A stretch of DNA of 64,000 nucleotides from Lewinellaceae bacterium (GTDB lineage Bacteria; Bacteroidota; Bacteroidia; Chitinophagales; Saprospiraceae): assembly GCA_020636225.1 (NCBI GenBank), contig JACJYI010000005.1:124001-188000 (forward strand), given 5' to 3'. Made by a program: the position numbers and the translations under genes. Of this stretch, positions 25,621 through 34,165 are shown piece after piece; position 1 is the stretch's first letter, and every line of letters begins with the position of its first letter. The notes beneath the pieces are model-generated. The model made no database searches, was not told where the DNA came from, and saw nothing but the letters and a program-made list of their open reading frames with translations.

Positions 25621-26354
25621 TGGCAGTTCTTCAACCCCTCCAGGGTTGATGATTCATTCGGCGTTTCCCCCGGGTTGCGACCCGGGGCTATCCTCTTGAA
25701 CCCCTTCAGGGTTCGGACGCCTGCCTCCACAGTTGGATACCAGCCAACCCTGCCAGCCGAGACCAGAAGCAAAAGCCCTGCGTCCAATGCCTGGACCTCA
25801 TTACCCAATAACCTCCTTACCTCCTCGACCCCTCGACTCCCGCCCCTGCCTTCCAACATAGTGTGTTCATATTCCTGTTGTCTGATAGTTCTTCAACCCC
25901 TCCAGGGTTGATGATTTATTCGGCGTTTCCCCCAGGTTGCGACCCGGGGCTATCCTCTTGAACCCCTTCAGGGTTCGGACGCCTGCCTCCACAGTTGGAT
26001 ACCAGCCGACCCTGCCAGTCGAGACCAGAAGCAAAAGCCCTGCGTCCAATGCCTGGACCTCATAACCCAATAACCTCCTTACCTCCTCGACCCCTCGACT
26101 CCCGCCTCTACCAACCAACATAGTGTGTTCATTTTCCTGTTGTCTGGCAGTTCTTCAACCCCTCCAGGGTTGATGATTCATTCGGCGTTTCCGCCGGGTT
26201 GCGACCCGGGGCTATCCTCTTGAACCCCTTTGGGGTTCGGACGCCTGCCTCCACAGTTGGATACCAGCCGACCCTGCCAGCCGAGACCAGAAGCAAAAGC
26301 CCTGCGTCCAATGCCTGGACCTCATAACCTCATAACCTCATAACCTCATAACCC
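25621..26354. repeat. Three tandem copies of a 261-263 bp non-coding unit
   Basis: Copies begin at 25621, 25882 and 26145 (TGGCAGTTCTTC or TGATAGTTCTTC) and are almost identical. Each contains three small palindromes: AACCC-CTCCA-GGGTT, CCCGGGT-TGCG-ACCCGGG (8 bp with the flanking bases in two copies) and AACCC-CTTCA-GGGTT (AACCCCTTTGGGGTT in the third copy). The third copy runs into an octamer repeat. Open minus-strand frames inside each copy encode the same peptide (core GWYPTVEAGVRT) but look like by-products. The whole stretch from 25552 to 26541 carries no supported gene. Confidence 0.88.
26323..26354 (+). repeat. Octamer tandem repeat (CATAACCT)x4
   Basis: Four 8-bp units, the last reading CATAACCC, at the end of the third 262-bp copy. 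A cytosine-rich tract of CCTCGAC/CTCCACTCCTCC units continues to about 26420. Confidence 0.9.
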
Positions 26355-26541
26355 AATACCCCCATAACCTCCTTACCTCCTCGACCCCTCGACTCCTCCA
26401 CTCCTCCACTCCTCCTCTCCCCACCTTCACCATAACCCAAGCATTATCAGGTACCTGTACCTGTTGCTTCAAGAAAAACATGGACAAACAACCAACGCGT
26501 TGGGTTCTTTTCCTATTTTTACCTGTTGAAGGAGTAGCACT

Positions 26542-26832
26542 ATGCATCAACTGACGGACCAACTGGATACCATCGAGCTGAAAGCCCGGCAACTGGCTGT
26601 GCGGTTGCGTCATGTCCAGGGTGTAGGTGAGGAGCTCCAGGAATTGAATTCGCAGCTCAAAAGAGAACTCGACAAAGCCAATGACCGCATAAAACACCTC
26701 AACGCAGCGACGGATACGCCCGTACCCGGAGCGGCTCATCTCGTGGCGGATGCCCGGGATCTGAAGAAGGAGATACAACGCTATATAGACGAATTGGACA
26801 AGTGTATTGAATGGCTAAGCAAACAGGCATAA
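26542..26832 (+). CDS. Small coiled-coil protein upstream of zapA
   Basis: 96 residues, almost wholly helical with heptad character (QLDTIELKARQLAVRLRHVQ and ELQELNSQLKRELDKANDRI), interrupted by a Pro/Gly hinge near residue 60. It lies 4 bp before zapA, so the two are translated together. Size and position suggest a cell-division accessory coiled coil comparable to ZapB, but this is inference from context only; sequence alone does not identify it. TATTTTTA at 26514 is a possible -7 element. Confidence 0.75.
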   Translation: MHQLTDQLDTIELKARQLAVRLRHVQGVGEELQELNSQLKRELDKANDRIKHLNAATDTPVPGAAHLVADARDLKKEIQRYIDELDKCIEWLSKQA

Positions 26833-26836
26833 CCGA

Positions 26837-27139
26837 ATGATCACCGAGACCAAGAAGCAAGTGACCCTGGTCATTGCCGGGAGGTCTTACCCCGTTCAGA
26901 TCGATCCGATCGAAGAACGGGAGGTAAAGACCGTGGTGGCCGAGGTCAATGCCCGGGTAGAATCCATCCAATCCAGGTATCCCAAACAGGATAAACAGGA
27001 TTGCTTGGCCATGGCCATTCTCATGTACGCGTCCGAATTGCATAAGCTTCAGCATACCGGTGAACTCGCCGAGATGCAGGAGGCCATGGCTGCCAAGATG
27101 TCGGCCATCGAAGCCCTGTTGGACGATCTCCTTTCCTGA
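26837..27139 (+). CDS. zapA: Cell division protein ZapA
   Basis: 100 residues. ZapA promotes bundling of FtsZ protofilaments at mid-cell. The N-terminal beta part TLVIAGRSYPVQIDPIEE is the ZapA globular head (typically VxIxGxxYxL followed by an acidic turn), and the rest is a long coiled coil (EVNARVESIQSRY ... MAAKMSAIEALLDDLL). Length agrees with the family. Its neighbours, a coiled-coil protein before and rny after, are the usual Bacteroidota context. Confidence 0.88.
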   Translation: MITETKKQVTLVIAGRSYPVQIDPIEEREVKTVVAEVNARVESIQSRYPKQDKQDCLAMAILMYASELHKLQHTGELAEMQEAMAAKMSAIEALLDDLLS

Positions 27140-27217
27140 GCCTTTCCGTGATCGATGTATGACCGGCTGCACCATGAGGTGAGCAAGGACCATTATACAT
27201 CACTATAAATCGACATT

Positions 27218-28867
27218 ATGGAACTATTCATCGGGATCGGGATCGGGATCCTCGCCGGCGGCGGGGTGATCTGGGCCTGGTTGTCAGTGCTCAATAAAAA
27301 GCGGATCGAAGAGGTCAATGCCAAGACCGATCTGGCCCTGCAGGAGTCCAAGCTTACCGCCAAGCGACTCATCGACGAGGCCGAAATGAAGGCCGAAAAA
27401 ATTGTCTCAAAGGCAGAAGCGACCAATGAGAGCATCAAGCAGAAGAAGATCCAGGAAGCCCGCGAGAAATTCAACAAGTACCGCGCGGAGTTCGAGGAAG
27501 AGAAGGCCCAGCACAAGGTCGAGCTGAAGGAGAGGGAGATCGAGGTGCGCAATCTCGAGAAGGAGATGCAGATGCGCGAAAAGGACCTCCAGATGAAGCT
27601 CGAGGATATCGATCAACGCGAGGGTGACCTGCAGAAGGTCCGCGATAACCTGGAGATCCAGCTGAAGATCGTGGCCAAGAAGAAGGAAGAACTGGATGCC
27701 GCCAACGAGGTCCATATCAAGGCCCTGGAGAATGTCTCCAGGCTGACCGAGCAGGAGGCACGCGACCAGCTGCTGGAAGCGGTCAGGGCCAAGGCCGAGA
27801 CCGACGCCATGGCCATCGTCAAGAACTCGGTGGCGGGTGCCCAGGCGGAAGCCACCAAGCAGGCCCGGAAGATCATCATCCAGACCATCCAGCGAATGGC
27901 CTCCGAGTTTACCATCGAGAACACGGTGTCCGTCTTCAATCTGGAATCGGACGACATCAAGGGTCAGATCATCGGACGGGAAGGACGGAACATCCGGGCC
28001 ATCGAAGCGGCAACCGGTGCCGAGATCGTGGTCGATGATACCCCGGAAGCCATCATCATCTCCAGCTTTGATCCCATCCGACGCGAGATCGCGCGCCTCT
28101 CCCTCAAGAAACTGGTGGCCGATGGTCGGATCCACCCGACGCGGATCGAAGAAGTGGTGGCCAAGGTGCGCAAGCAGCTGGACGAACAGATCGTGGAGAT
28201 CGGCGAACGGACTGTCATCGATCTGGATATCCACGGACTGGATCCCTACCTCATCAAGATGGTCGGCCGGATGCGCTTCCGGTCATCCTACGGACAGAAC
28301 CTGCTCAAGCACTCCCTCGAAGTGGCCAACCTCTGTGCGACCATGGCTGCCGAACTGGGCCTGAACAGCAAGCAGATCAAACTGGCCAAGAGGGCTGGAT
28401 TGCTGCACGATATCGGAAAAGTCTCCGAGGAGGAATCTGAGCTGTCACACGCCATCCTGGGTATGCAGATCAGCGAGAAGCACGGCGAAGTGCCCATGGT
28501 CCTGAATGCCATCGGTGCCCACCACGACGAGATCGAGATGAACAATATCATCTCACCCATCGTGCAGGCGTGCGACTCCATCTCCGGTGCCCGTCCGGGT
28601 GCCCGTCGGGAGATCCTGGAGAGCTACCTCAAGCGGATCAATGATCTCGAAGAATTGGCTCTCTCCTATGACGGCGTGCAGAAAGCCTACGCCCTGCAGG
28701 CCGGGCGCGAATTGCGGGTGATCGTCGAAGCAGAGAAGGTCACCGACCAGTATGCCGACGACCTCTCGTTCATGATCTCCCAGAAGATCCAGGAGGAGAT
28801 GCAGTATCCCGGACAGATCAAGGTGACCGTCATCCGAGAGATGCGGGCCGTGAACTATGCCCGCTAA
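27218..28867 (+). CDS. rny: Ribonuclease Y
   Basis: 549 residues. Membrane-anchored endoribonuclease that starts mRNA decay. N-terminal transmembrane helix (LFIGIGIGILAGGGVIWAWL), a coiled coil of about 170 residues very rich in E and K, a KH RNA-binding domain (GQIIGREGRNIRAIEAATG), and an HD hydrolase domain with LLHDIGKV and GAHHDE supplying metal ligands. Longer than the Bacillus enzyme (about 520). The ATG follows zapA by 78 bp. Confidence 0.96.
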   Translation: MELFIGIGIGILAGGGVIWAWLSVLNKKRIEEVNAKTDLALQESKLTAKRLIDEAEMKAEKIVSKAEATNESIKQKKIQEAREKFNKYRAEFEEEKAQHKVELKEREIEVRNLEKEMQMREKDLQMKLEDIDQREGDLQKVRDNLEIQLKIVAKKKEELDAANEVHIKALENVSRLTEQEARDQLLEAVRAKAETDAMAIVKNSVAGAQAEATKQARKIIIQTIQRMASEFTIENTVSVFNLESDDIKGQIIGREGRNIRAIEAATGAEIVVDDTPEAIIISSFDPIRREIARLSLKKLVADGRIHPTRIEEVVAKVRKQLDEQIVEIGERTVIDLDIHGLDPYLIKMVGRMRFRSSYGQNLLKHSLEVANLCATMAAELGLNSKQIKLAKRAGLLHDIGKVSEEESELSHAILGMQISEKHGEVPMVLNAIGAHHDEIEMNNIISPIVQACDSISGARPGARREILESYLKRINDLEELALSYDGVQKAYALQAGRELRVIVEAEKVTDQYADDLSFMISQKIQEEMQYPGQIKVTVIREMRAVNYAR

Positions 28868-28893
28868 GCACACATGGTGTTTGGTGACGGCGA

Positions 28894-28970
28894 GGTAAAA
28901 GGCGAAGGGCAAAGGGTCAATGGTGTAACTTGAAAACCAACCCTTTACCCAATACCCTTCACCCTTTACC
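28894..28970 (+). repeat. Imperfect inverted repeat of GGTAAAxGG / CCxTTTACC units after rny
   Basis: The left arm (28894-28917, GGTAAAAGGCGAAGGGCAAA) pairs imperfectly with the right arm (28940-28970, ACCCTTTACCCAATACCC and CTTCACCCTTTACC). It may act as an mRNA 3' structure for rny; it also belongs to the dispersed GGTAAAxGGCGAA motif family. Confidence 0.5.
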
Positions 28971-28978
28971 TTTATTGT

Positions 28979-28986
28979 TATCTTTG
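28979..28986 (+). promoter_or_regulatory. -7 promoter element (TATCTTTG)
   Basis: Perfect TAnnTTTG match 17 bp before the ATG of the membrane protein gene at 29004. Confidence 0.6.
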
Positions 28987-29003
28987 GGTAAAGCCATACC
29001 GAC

Positions 29004-29558
29004 ATGCTTCACCCTGCCCACCTCCATCCTGTTTCAAGTATCGATCCGAATAAACTGGCCTGGCTGGACTGGTGGCGAGAGGAGCGGAGCGAGTTGGTCA
29101 ACCAGCGAAACCGGGATATCCTCTCCGGATTGGGTGCCGCATTCGGGTTTATATCGCATTATGTGGGGGGACCCAATTGGGGAGCCTTTGCGCTGGGGTG
29201 TATCTTTTGGGTGTTGAGCGGCTATTTTTTCTATCGTCGCCGCACCGACACGGCAGTCCAGGATTGGGATGCCATCGGCCAGATGCCCTACCGGGAACAA
29301 TGTGCGGCGGCAAGGGAACGATTGGAGCAGGAGGGCAAGCCGGGATGGGTGAATATCTGGTTTATCACTATTGTGCCCTTATTGATGATGCTGATAGAAG
29401 TGGAGTCACTGCCGTTTGAATGGACGGACCGCATGACCACTAAATTGTGGACCTGGTTGGCCTTCGGATTGGCCATGAATGTCTTCCATCAAGGCAGGAG
29501 GCGAAAGCGGTGGCAGGCAGGTATGGACATTGCTCGCAGGGCATCTGAATCTGCCTGA
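29004..29558 (+). CDS. Small multi-pass membrane protein, unknown function
   Basis: 184 residues with two hydrophobic hairpins: about 45-82 (SGLGAAFGFISHYVGG, WGAFALGCIFWVLSGYFFY) and about 118-160 (WVNIWFITIVPLLMMLI, LWTWLAFGLAMNVF), separated by a cytoplasmic acidic/basic loop. It starts with a hydrophilic segment containing DWWREERSELVNQRNR, resembling 2TM-domain proteins of Bacteroidota, which I mention only as a possibility. Has its own -7 element; monocistronic. Confidence 0.75.
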   Translation: MLHPAHLHPVSSIDPNKLAWLDWWREERSELVNQRNRDILSGLGAAFGFISHYVGGPNWGAFALGCIFWVLSGYFFYRRRTDTAVQDWDAIGQMPYREQCAAARERLEQEGKPGWVNIWFITIVPLLMMLIEVESLPFEWTDRMTTKLWTWLAFGLAMNVFHQGRRRKRWQAGMDIARRASESA

Positions 29559-29764
29559 CCTGGTGTTCAGATTTGGGCAGGACCCGAACATCGGGGGTAC
29601 TTTTTGCCAATCCCTAATGAAATCAGAATGATATTTCGCATTTTGGCCATTTTCATTCCTTTTGACAGGTGGAGATCCCCGAAGATCTGTTCAGCCAAGT
29701 TTTGTTTGGCAAGTCGCGTTGAAAAATAGCTTGGAATTCACTTCCGAAACACAGGGGCTTTGCC

Positions 29765-29772
29765 TACCTTTG
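29765..29772 (+). promoter_or_regulatory. -7 promoter element (TACCTTTG) of the atp operon
   Basis: Perfect TAnnTTTG match 47 bp before the atpB ATG. The 206 bp between the preceding gene and this element hold no other recognisable feature. Confidence 0.6.
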
Positions 29773-29819
29773 CACCGGTTTTGGAGAGGCTTCCTCTTCA
29801 ATTTCGAAACAAGCTGCAA

Positions 29820-31115
29820 ATGAAGGGCTTAGCACGTCAACTCCTGATCCTCCTCCTCAGTTTCTCCACAACCTTCCTGTGGGCGCAACATGAAGGTGAC
29901 CATTCCGGCCATGATCACGATGCAGCCGGCCATGTCGAATCGACTGCTGAAGAGGGCCACGCTGATGGTCACGAATCTTCCGGTGAGAAGAAGAAGTTCA
30001 ACCCTTCGCCCCTGGTGATGGGTCACATCGGTGACGCCCACGAATTCCACATCTGGGGTCATCTGGCTCTTCCGCTTCCATGCATCACCTATGAAGACGG
30101 ACACGGACTGTCCTTCTTTTCCTCATCAGCTTTTCACCATGGCACCATGGCCTACAATGGCTATGTCCTGGACCACGGTGTCCTTCGCAAGGCCATCAAC
30201 TTCCCTACACGTGAGGAAGTCCAGCTGGATGTGATCCACACCGACGAGGAAGGCCATGAGCATTATGTTCACACCGAGGAGATCAAGGACGCTGCGGGCA
30301 AGATCAGCGAACACAAGACCATTCATTACCAGGGGCAGACCTACGATCTCGAAGCGTCCAGCAAGATCTTCTCTGCCTCGTCATGGATCGACTTCAGCAT
30401 TACCAAGAACGTGTTCACCATGTTGCTGGCGACCATCCTGCTGTTCGTCATCTTCTTCGGCATGAAGCGCTTCTATGCCAACAATGAAGGCAAGGCACCC
30501 CGTGGACTGACCAACTTCATGGAGCCGTTCTTCGAATTCATGCGCGATGAGGTGGTCAAGCCGAGCATCGGTCCCAAGTGGGAGAAGTACATGGGGCTGA
30601 TCATGAGCCTGTTCTTCTTCATCCTGGCTTGCAACCTCCTGGGATTGATCCCGTTCTTCCCCGGCTCGGGCAACGTGATGGGGAATATCTCCGTGACCAT
30701 CGTCCTGGCCCTGATCACCTTCCTGGTGGTCAACCTCAGCGGCAACAAGCACTATTGGCAGCATATCTTCTGGATGCCCAATGTACCTGTGCCGATCAAG
30801 ATCCTGTTCATCCCGATCGAACTGGCCGGGTTGTTCATCAAGCCCTTCACCCTCCTCATTCGTCTCTTTGCCAACATCACGGCAGGGCACACCATCATTC
30901 TGTCCCTGGTCTGCCTGATCTTCATTTTCGGGGATGTCGGACAGAATGTCGGCGGGGCAAGTGTCGGAGCCGTGGTCGCCACCCTGTTCGTGGCGTTCAT
31001 GAACCTGCTGGAATTATTGGTGGCCTTCCTGCAGGCATTCATCTTCGCCCTGCTGTCCTCCCTCTATATCGGAGCAGCGGTCGAGGAACACCATCACGAA
31101 GAAGCTCATCATTAA
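29820..31115 (+). CDS. atpB: F0F1 ATP synthase subunit a
   Basis: 431 residues. Forms the proton half-channels beside the c-ring. An N-terminal signal-like hydrophobic segment (LLILLLSFSTTFLWAQ) is followed by a His-rich stretch (HEGDHSGHDHDAAGH, residues ~23-50) and a long periplasmic domain before the membrane part; helices begin at NVFTMLLATILLFVIFFG. The essential arginine is in LLIRLFANITAGHT. It ends AAVEEHHHEEAHH. Longer than the E. coli subunit (271) because of the N-terminal domain, as is usual in Bacteroidota. ATG 29820 is chosen because it opens the signal sequence. First gene of atpBEFHAG; atpI precedes neither here nor nearby. Confidence 0.95.
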   Translation: MKGLARQLLILLLSFSTTFLWAQHEGDHSGHDHDAAGHVESTAEEGHADGHESSGEKKKFNPSPLVMGHIGDAHEFHIWGHLALPLPCITYEDGHGLSFFSSSAFHHGTMAYNGYVLDHGVLRKAINFPTREEVQLDVIHTDEEGHEHYVHTEEIKDAAGKISEHKTIHYQGQTYDLEASSKIFSASSWIDFSITKNVFTMLLATILLFVIFFGMKRFYANNEGKAPRGLTNFMEPFFEFMRDEVVKPSIGPKWEKYMGLIMSLFFFILACNLLGLIPFFPGSGNVMGNISVTIVLALITFLVVNLSGNKHYWQHIFWMPNVPVPIKILFIPIELAGLFIKPFTLLIRLFANITAGHTIILSLVCLIFIFGDVGQNVGGASVGAVVATLFVAFMNLLELLVAFLQAFIFALLSSLYIGAAVEEHHHEEAHH

Positions 31116-31125
31116 TCATTATATC

Positions 31126-31329
31126 ATGACTGGAACGTTAGCAGCAGTTGGTGCAGGTCTTGCCGTAATCGGCGCAGGGATCGGTATCGGACAAATTGGT
31201 GGTAAGGCTATGGAAGCCATCGCTCGTCAGCCTGAGGCTGTGGGTGATATCCGGACGAACATGTTGATCGCAGCAGCCCTTGTTGAAGGTGCAGCTCTGG
31301 CCACCATCGTACTGGCTTTCTTCGCTTAA
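31126..31329 (+). CDS. atpE: F0F1 ATP synthase subunit c
   Basis: 67 residues, two transmembrane helices joined by the conserved ARQPE loop. The ion-binding carboxylate is E54 (ALVEGAALAT). Q23 is present, but the Ser/Thr residues that complete the sodium site in Na+ enzymes are Gly/Ala here, so proton coupling is expected. Forms the rotor ring. Lies 10 bp after atpB. Confidence 0.96.
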   Translation: MTGTLAAVGAGLAVIGAGIGIGQIGGKAMEAIARQPEAVGDIRTNMLIAAALVEGAALATIVLAFFA

Positions 31330-31343
31330 TCATCGAACGAACC

Positions 31344-31380
31344 GCAGAGCGCTGCCAGCGATTGGCTGGTAGCTCTCTGC
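31344..31380 (+). terminator. Hairpin with T-tract between atpE and atpF
   Basis: Arms of 16 nt (31344-31359 and 31365-31380) pair with two imperfections and are followed by CTTTTATC. It has the form of a weak intrinsic terminator or an mRNA stabiliser inside the operon, placed directly after the gene whose product is needed in most copies. Confidence 0.65.
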
Positions 31381-31410
31381 CTTTTATCTGTCTTTTCAAT
31401 TACACCGCAT

Positions 31411-31932
31411 ATGATTTCGCTTCTTTTTGCCCTTGAATTCAGCGTGATCAAACCCGATTACGGGTTGCTCTTCTGGACGGCTATCATCTTCCTGACGGTC
31501 TGGTTTGTGTTGGGTCGCTCCGCGTTTCCAGCCATTGCCGAAGCCCTGAAGAAACGTGCCGCCCATATCGAGGATGCCCTGGCTTCTGCCGAGAAGGCCC
31601 GTGAGGAAATGCAGAACCTGCATGCCGAGAATGAGAAGCTCCTGACCGAAGCGCGTGAAGAACGCTCGAAGATCCTTCGGGAGGCCAAGGAGGCTCGCGA
31701 TGCCATCGTCAAGGAGGCCAAGGACAAAGCCAAGGAAGAGGCCCAGCGGGTCATGACCTCGGCGACCCTGGAGATCGAGAAGCAGAAGAACGCAGCGATC
31801 CAGGAGCTGAAGAGCCAGGCGGGCCTGATGGCCCTCGATATTGCCGAAAAGGTGATCCGCAAGGAGCTGAAAGGCCAGCCGGAACAGGAAGCCTTCGTGC
31901 AAGGGCTGGTGGATGATATCAAATTGAACTAA
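31411..31932 (+). CDS. atpF: F0F1 ATP synthase subunit b
   Basis: 173 residues. Peripheral stalk: one N-terminal transmembrane helix (YGLLFWTAIIFLTVWFVLG) and a long charged helix with alanine/glutamate/lysine repeats (EEMQNLHAENEKLLTEAREE) that dimerises and reaches the F1 head. Length as expected. Starts 81 bp after atpE across the hairpin. Confidence 0.95.
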   Translation: MISLLFALEFSVIKPDYGLLFWTAIIFLTVWFVLGRSAFPAIAEALKKRAAHIEDALASAEKAREEMQNLHAENEKLLTEAREERSKILREAKEARDAIVKEAKDKAKEEAQRVMTSATLEIEKQKNAAIQELKSQAGLMALDIAEKVIRKELKGQPEQEAFVQGLVDDIKLN

Positions 31933-31938
31933 TCCAGT

Positions 31939-32490
31939 ATGTCGGTTAATCGCATTGCCTCCCGATACGCCAAATCCCTCCTCGAGCTAGCCGTTGAGCA
32001 AGGTAAGCTTGAGGCGGTGCGTGCGGATATGGACACCTTCCAGTCGGGCATGACCCAGCGGGATCTCTACTTGCTGATGAAGAGCCCGATCGTGCATGCC
32101 GATAAGAAGATCAGCATTCTCAAGGCCATCTTTGCCGATAAGGTCGATCCACTGACCCTGTCCTTCCTGAACATCTGCGTACAGAAAGGACGCGAACCGT
32201 ATCTCACCGATATGGCCAGTGCCTTTGTCGACCAGTACCGGACGAAAAAGAACATTCTCTCCCTCAAGGTGACCTCCGCAACTCCCCTGGATGAACAGGT
32301 CAGCAACCGGATCAAGGAAGCCGTCAAGGCCAGTGGTGCCGCGAAGGGGGAGATCCAGTTGGACAGCGTGGTCGATCCAAGCCTGATCGGCGGCTTTGTC
32401 CTGGAACTGGGCGATCAACGCTACGATGCCAGCATTCTCCGCAAACTGGACATGCTGCGCAAGGAGATCAACACAAAAGTGACGCTTTAA
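31939..32490 (+). CDS. atpH: F0F1 ATP synthase subunit delta
   Basis: 183 residues. Joins the b stalk to the alpha3beta3 head (OSCP). N-terminal helical bundle beginning SVNRIASRYAKSLLELAVEQGK, C-terminal beta segment with VDPSLIGGFVLELGDQRYDAS, both conserved in the family. Begins 6 bp after atpF. Confidence 0.95.
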   Translation: MSVNRIASRYAKSLLELAVEQGKLEAVRADMDTFQSGMTQRDLYLLMKSPIVHADKKISILKAIFADKVDPLTLSFLNICVQKGREPYLTDMASAFVDQYRTKKNILSLKVTSATPLDEQVSNRIKEAVKASGAAKGEIQLDSVVDPSLIGGFVLELGDQRYDASILRKLDMLRKEINTKVTL

Positions 32491-32532
32491 GCAACATATT
32501 CTTATTCAACGCCTCAACAAAAATCAACGATC

Positions 32533-34137
32533 ATGGTGGATGTAAAACCTGATGAAATATCCGCGATCCTCAAGCAACAATTGTCCGGATTTGCTACAGC
32601 AACCGAACTGGAAGAAGTCGGTTCAGTCCTGCAGGTAGGTGATGGTATCGCCCGTGTCTATGGACTGACCAGCGTACAGGCCGGTGAATTGGTTGAATTC
32701 GAATCAGGTGTACAAGCTATTGTACTGAACCTGGAGGAGGACAACGTTGGGGTCGTACTGATGGGATCCAGTGAAGGGATCAAGGAGGGTTCTACGGTTC
32801 GTCGGACCAAGAAGATCGCTTCCATCGAGGTCGGAGAAGAATTTGTTGGCCGGGTTGTCAATCCACTGGGTCAGCCGATCGACGGTAAAGGCCCGATCGG
32901 TGGAACAAAGTATACCATGCCCCTGGAGCGGAAAGCTCCTGGTGTGATCTATCGTCAGCCGGTATCCGAGCCGCTGCAAACCGGTATCAAGGCGATCGAC
33001 GCCATGATCCCCATCGGTCGCGGACAGCGGGAGTTGATCATCGGTGACCGTCAGACAGGTAAGACGGCTATCGCGATCGACACCATCATCAACCAGAAGG
33101 AATTCTACGATCGGGGCGAGCCCGTATACTGTATCTATGTGGCTTCAGGCCAGAAGGCCTCTACGGTAGCCCAGGTCGCCAAGACGCTGGAAGAGAATGG
33201 TGCCATGGCCTATACCACCATCGTGGCAGCCAGTGCCGCCGACCCGGCTCCATTGGTCTTCTACGCACCATTTGCCGGTGCCGCCATCGGGGAGTTCTAT
33301 CGCGATACTGGTCGTCCGGCGTTGATCATCTATGATGATCTGTCCAAGCAGGCCGTTGCCTATCGTGAGGTATCTCTGTTGCTGCGTCGTCCTCCGGGTC
33401 GTGAGGCGTATCCTGGTGACGTCTTCTATCTGCACAGCCGCCTGCTGGAGCGTGCCGCTAAGGTCATCGCCAACGACGACATCGCGCGGAACATGAACGA
33501 CCTGCCTGATTCGCTCAAGAATGCCAAGGATGCCAATGGGCAGCCCCTTGTGAAAGGTGGTGGATCACTGACTGCCTTGCCGATCATTGAGACCCAGGCG
33601 GGAGACGTTTCGGCCTATATCCCCACCAACGTGATCTCCATTACGGACGGTCAGATCTTCCTGGAATCCAATCTGTTCAACGCGGGTATTCGCCCGGCCA
33701 TCAACGTGGGTATTTCCGTATCACGTGTCGGTGGTAACGCGCAGATCAAGTCGATGAAGAAAGTATCCGGTACATTGAAGCTGGATCAGGCCCAGTTCCG
33801 CGAACTGGAAGCCTTTGCCAAGTTCGGCTCCGATCTGGATGCGGCCACCCAATCCGTTCTGGACAAGGGTCAGCGCAACGTGGAGATCTTGAAGCAACCA
33901 CAGTATTCTCCCGTACCGGTTGAAAAGCAGGTGGCCATTATCCACCTGGGTACAAAGGGTCTGCTTCGGAACGTGCCGATCAATAAGGTCAAGGAGTTCG
34001 AGGAGAACCTCATGAACACCCTGGACCAGAAGCACAAGGATGCCCTGGAAAACTTCCGGAAAGGCAAGCTGGAAGAGGCTGACCTGAAGATGCTGGAAAC
34101 CCTGGCTGCTGAACTGTCTGCCGGTTACAAGAATTAA
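32533..34137 (+). CDS. atpA: F0F1 ATP synthase subunit alpha
   Basis: 534 residues. Regulatory nucleotide-binding subunit of F1. Walker A GDRQTGKTAIA is near residue 175, the beta-barrel N-terminal domain precedes it, and the conserved VGISVSRVGGNAQIKSMKK lies near 395. The arginine finger region is intact (TNVISITDGQIFLESNLFNAGIRPA). Length is in the Bacteroidota range (about 525). Confidence 0.97.
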   Translation: MVDVKPDEISAILKQQLSGFATATELEEVGSVLQVGDGIARVYGLTSVQAGELVEFESGVQAIVLNLEEDNVGVVLMGSSEGIKEGSTVRRTKKIASIEVGEEFVGRVVNPLGQPIDGKGPIGGTKYTMPLERKAPGVIYRQPVSEPLQTGIKAIDAMIPIGRGQRELIIGDRQTGKTAIAIDTIINQKEFYDRGEPVYCIYVASGQKASTVAQVAKTLEENGAMAYTTIVAASAADPAPLVFYAPFAGAAIGEFYRDTGRPALIIYDDLSKQAVAYREVSLLLRRPPGREAYPGDVFYLHSRLLERAAKVIANDDIARNMNDLPDSLKNAKDANGQPLVKGGGSLTALPIIETQAGDVSAYIPTNVISITDGQIFLESNLFNAGIRPAINVGISVSRVGGNAQIKSMKKVSGTLKLDQAQFRELEAFAKFGSDLDAATQSVLDKGQRNVEILKQPQYSPVPVEKQVAIIHLGTKGLLRNVPINKVKEFEENLMNTLDQKHKDALENFRKGKLEEADLKMLETLAAELSAGYKN

Positions 34138-34165
34138 TTGTCTCTAGAAGGAACTGCCCCACATT

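Noticed and set aside
25566..26311. Three minus-strand frames sharing the peptide core GWYPTVEAGVRT
   Set aside because: They are translations of the triplicated non-coding repeat. They differ only where the repeat copies differ, lack starts with leaders or domains, and end in the palindromes.
27140..27217. Possible small RNA between zapA and rny
   Set aside because: Only 78 bp with no stable hairpin or promoter motif.
31126..31329. Sodium-binding site in subunit c because Q23 is present
   Set aside because: The Ser/Thr residues after E54 needed for Na+ coordination are Gly and Ala.
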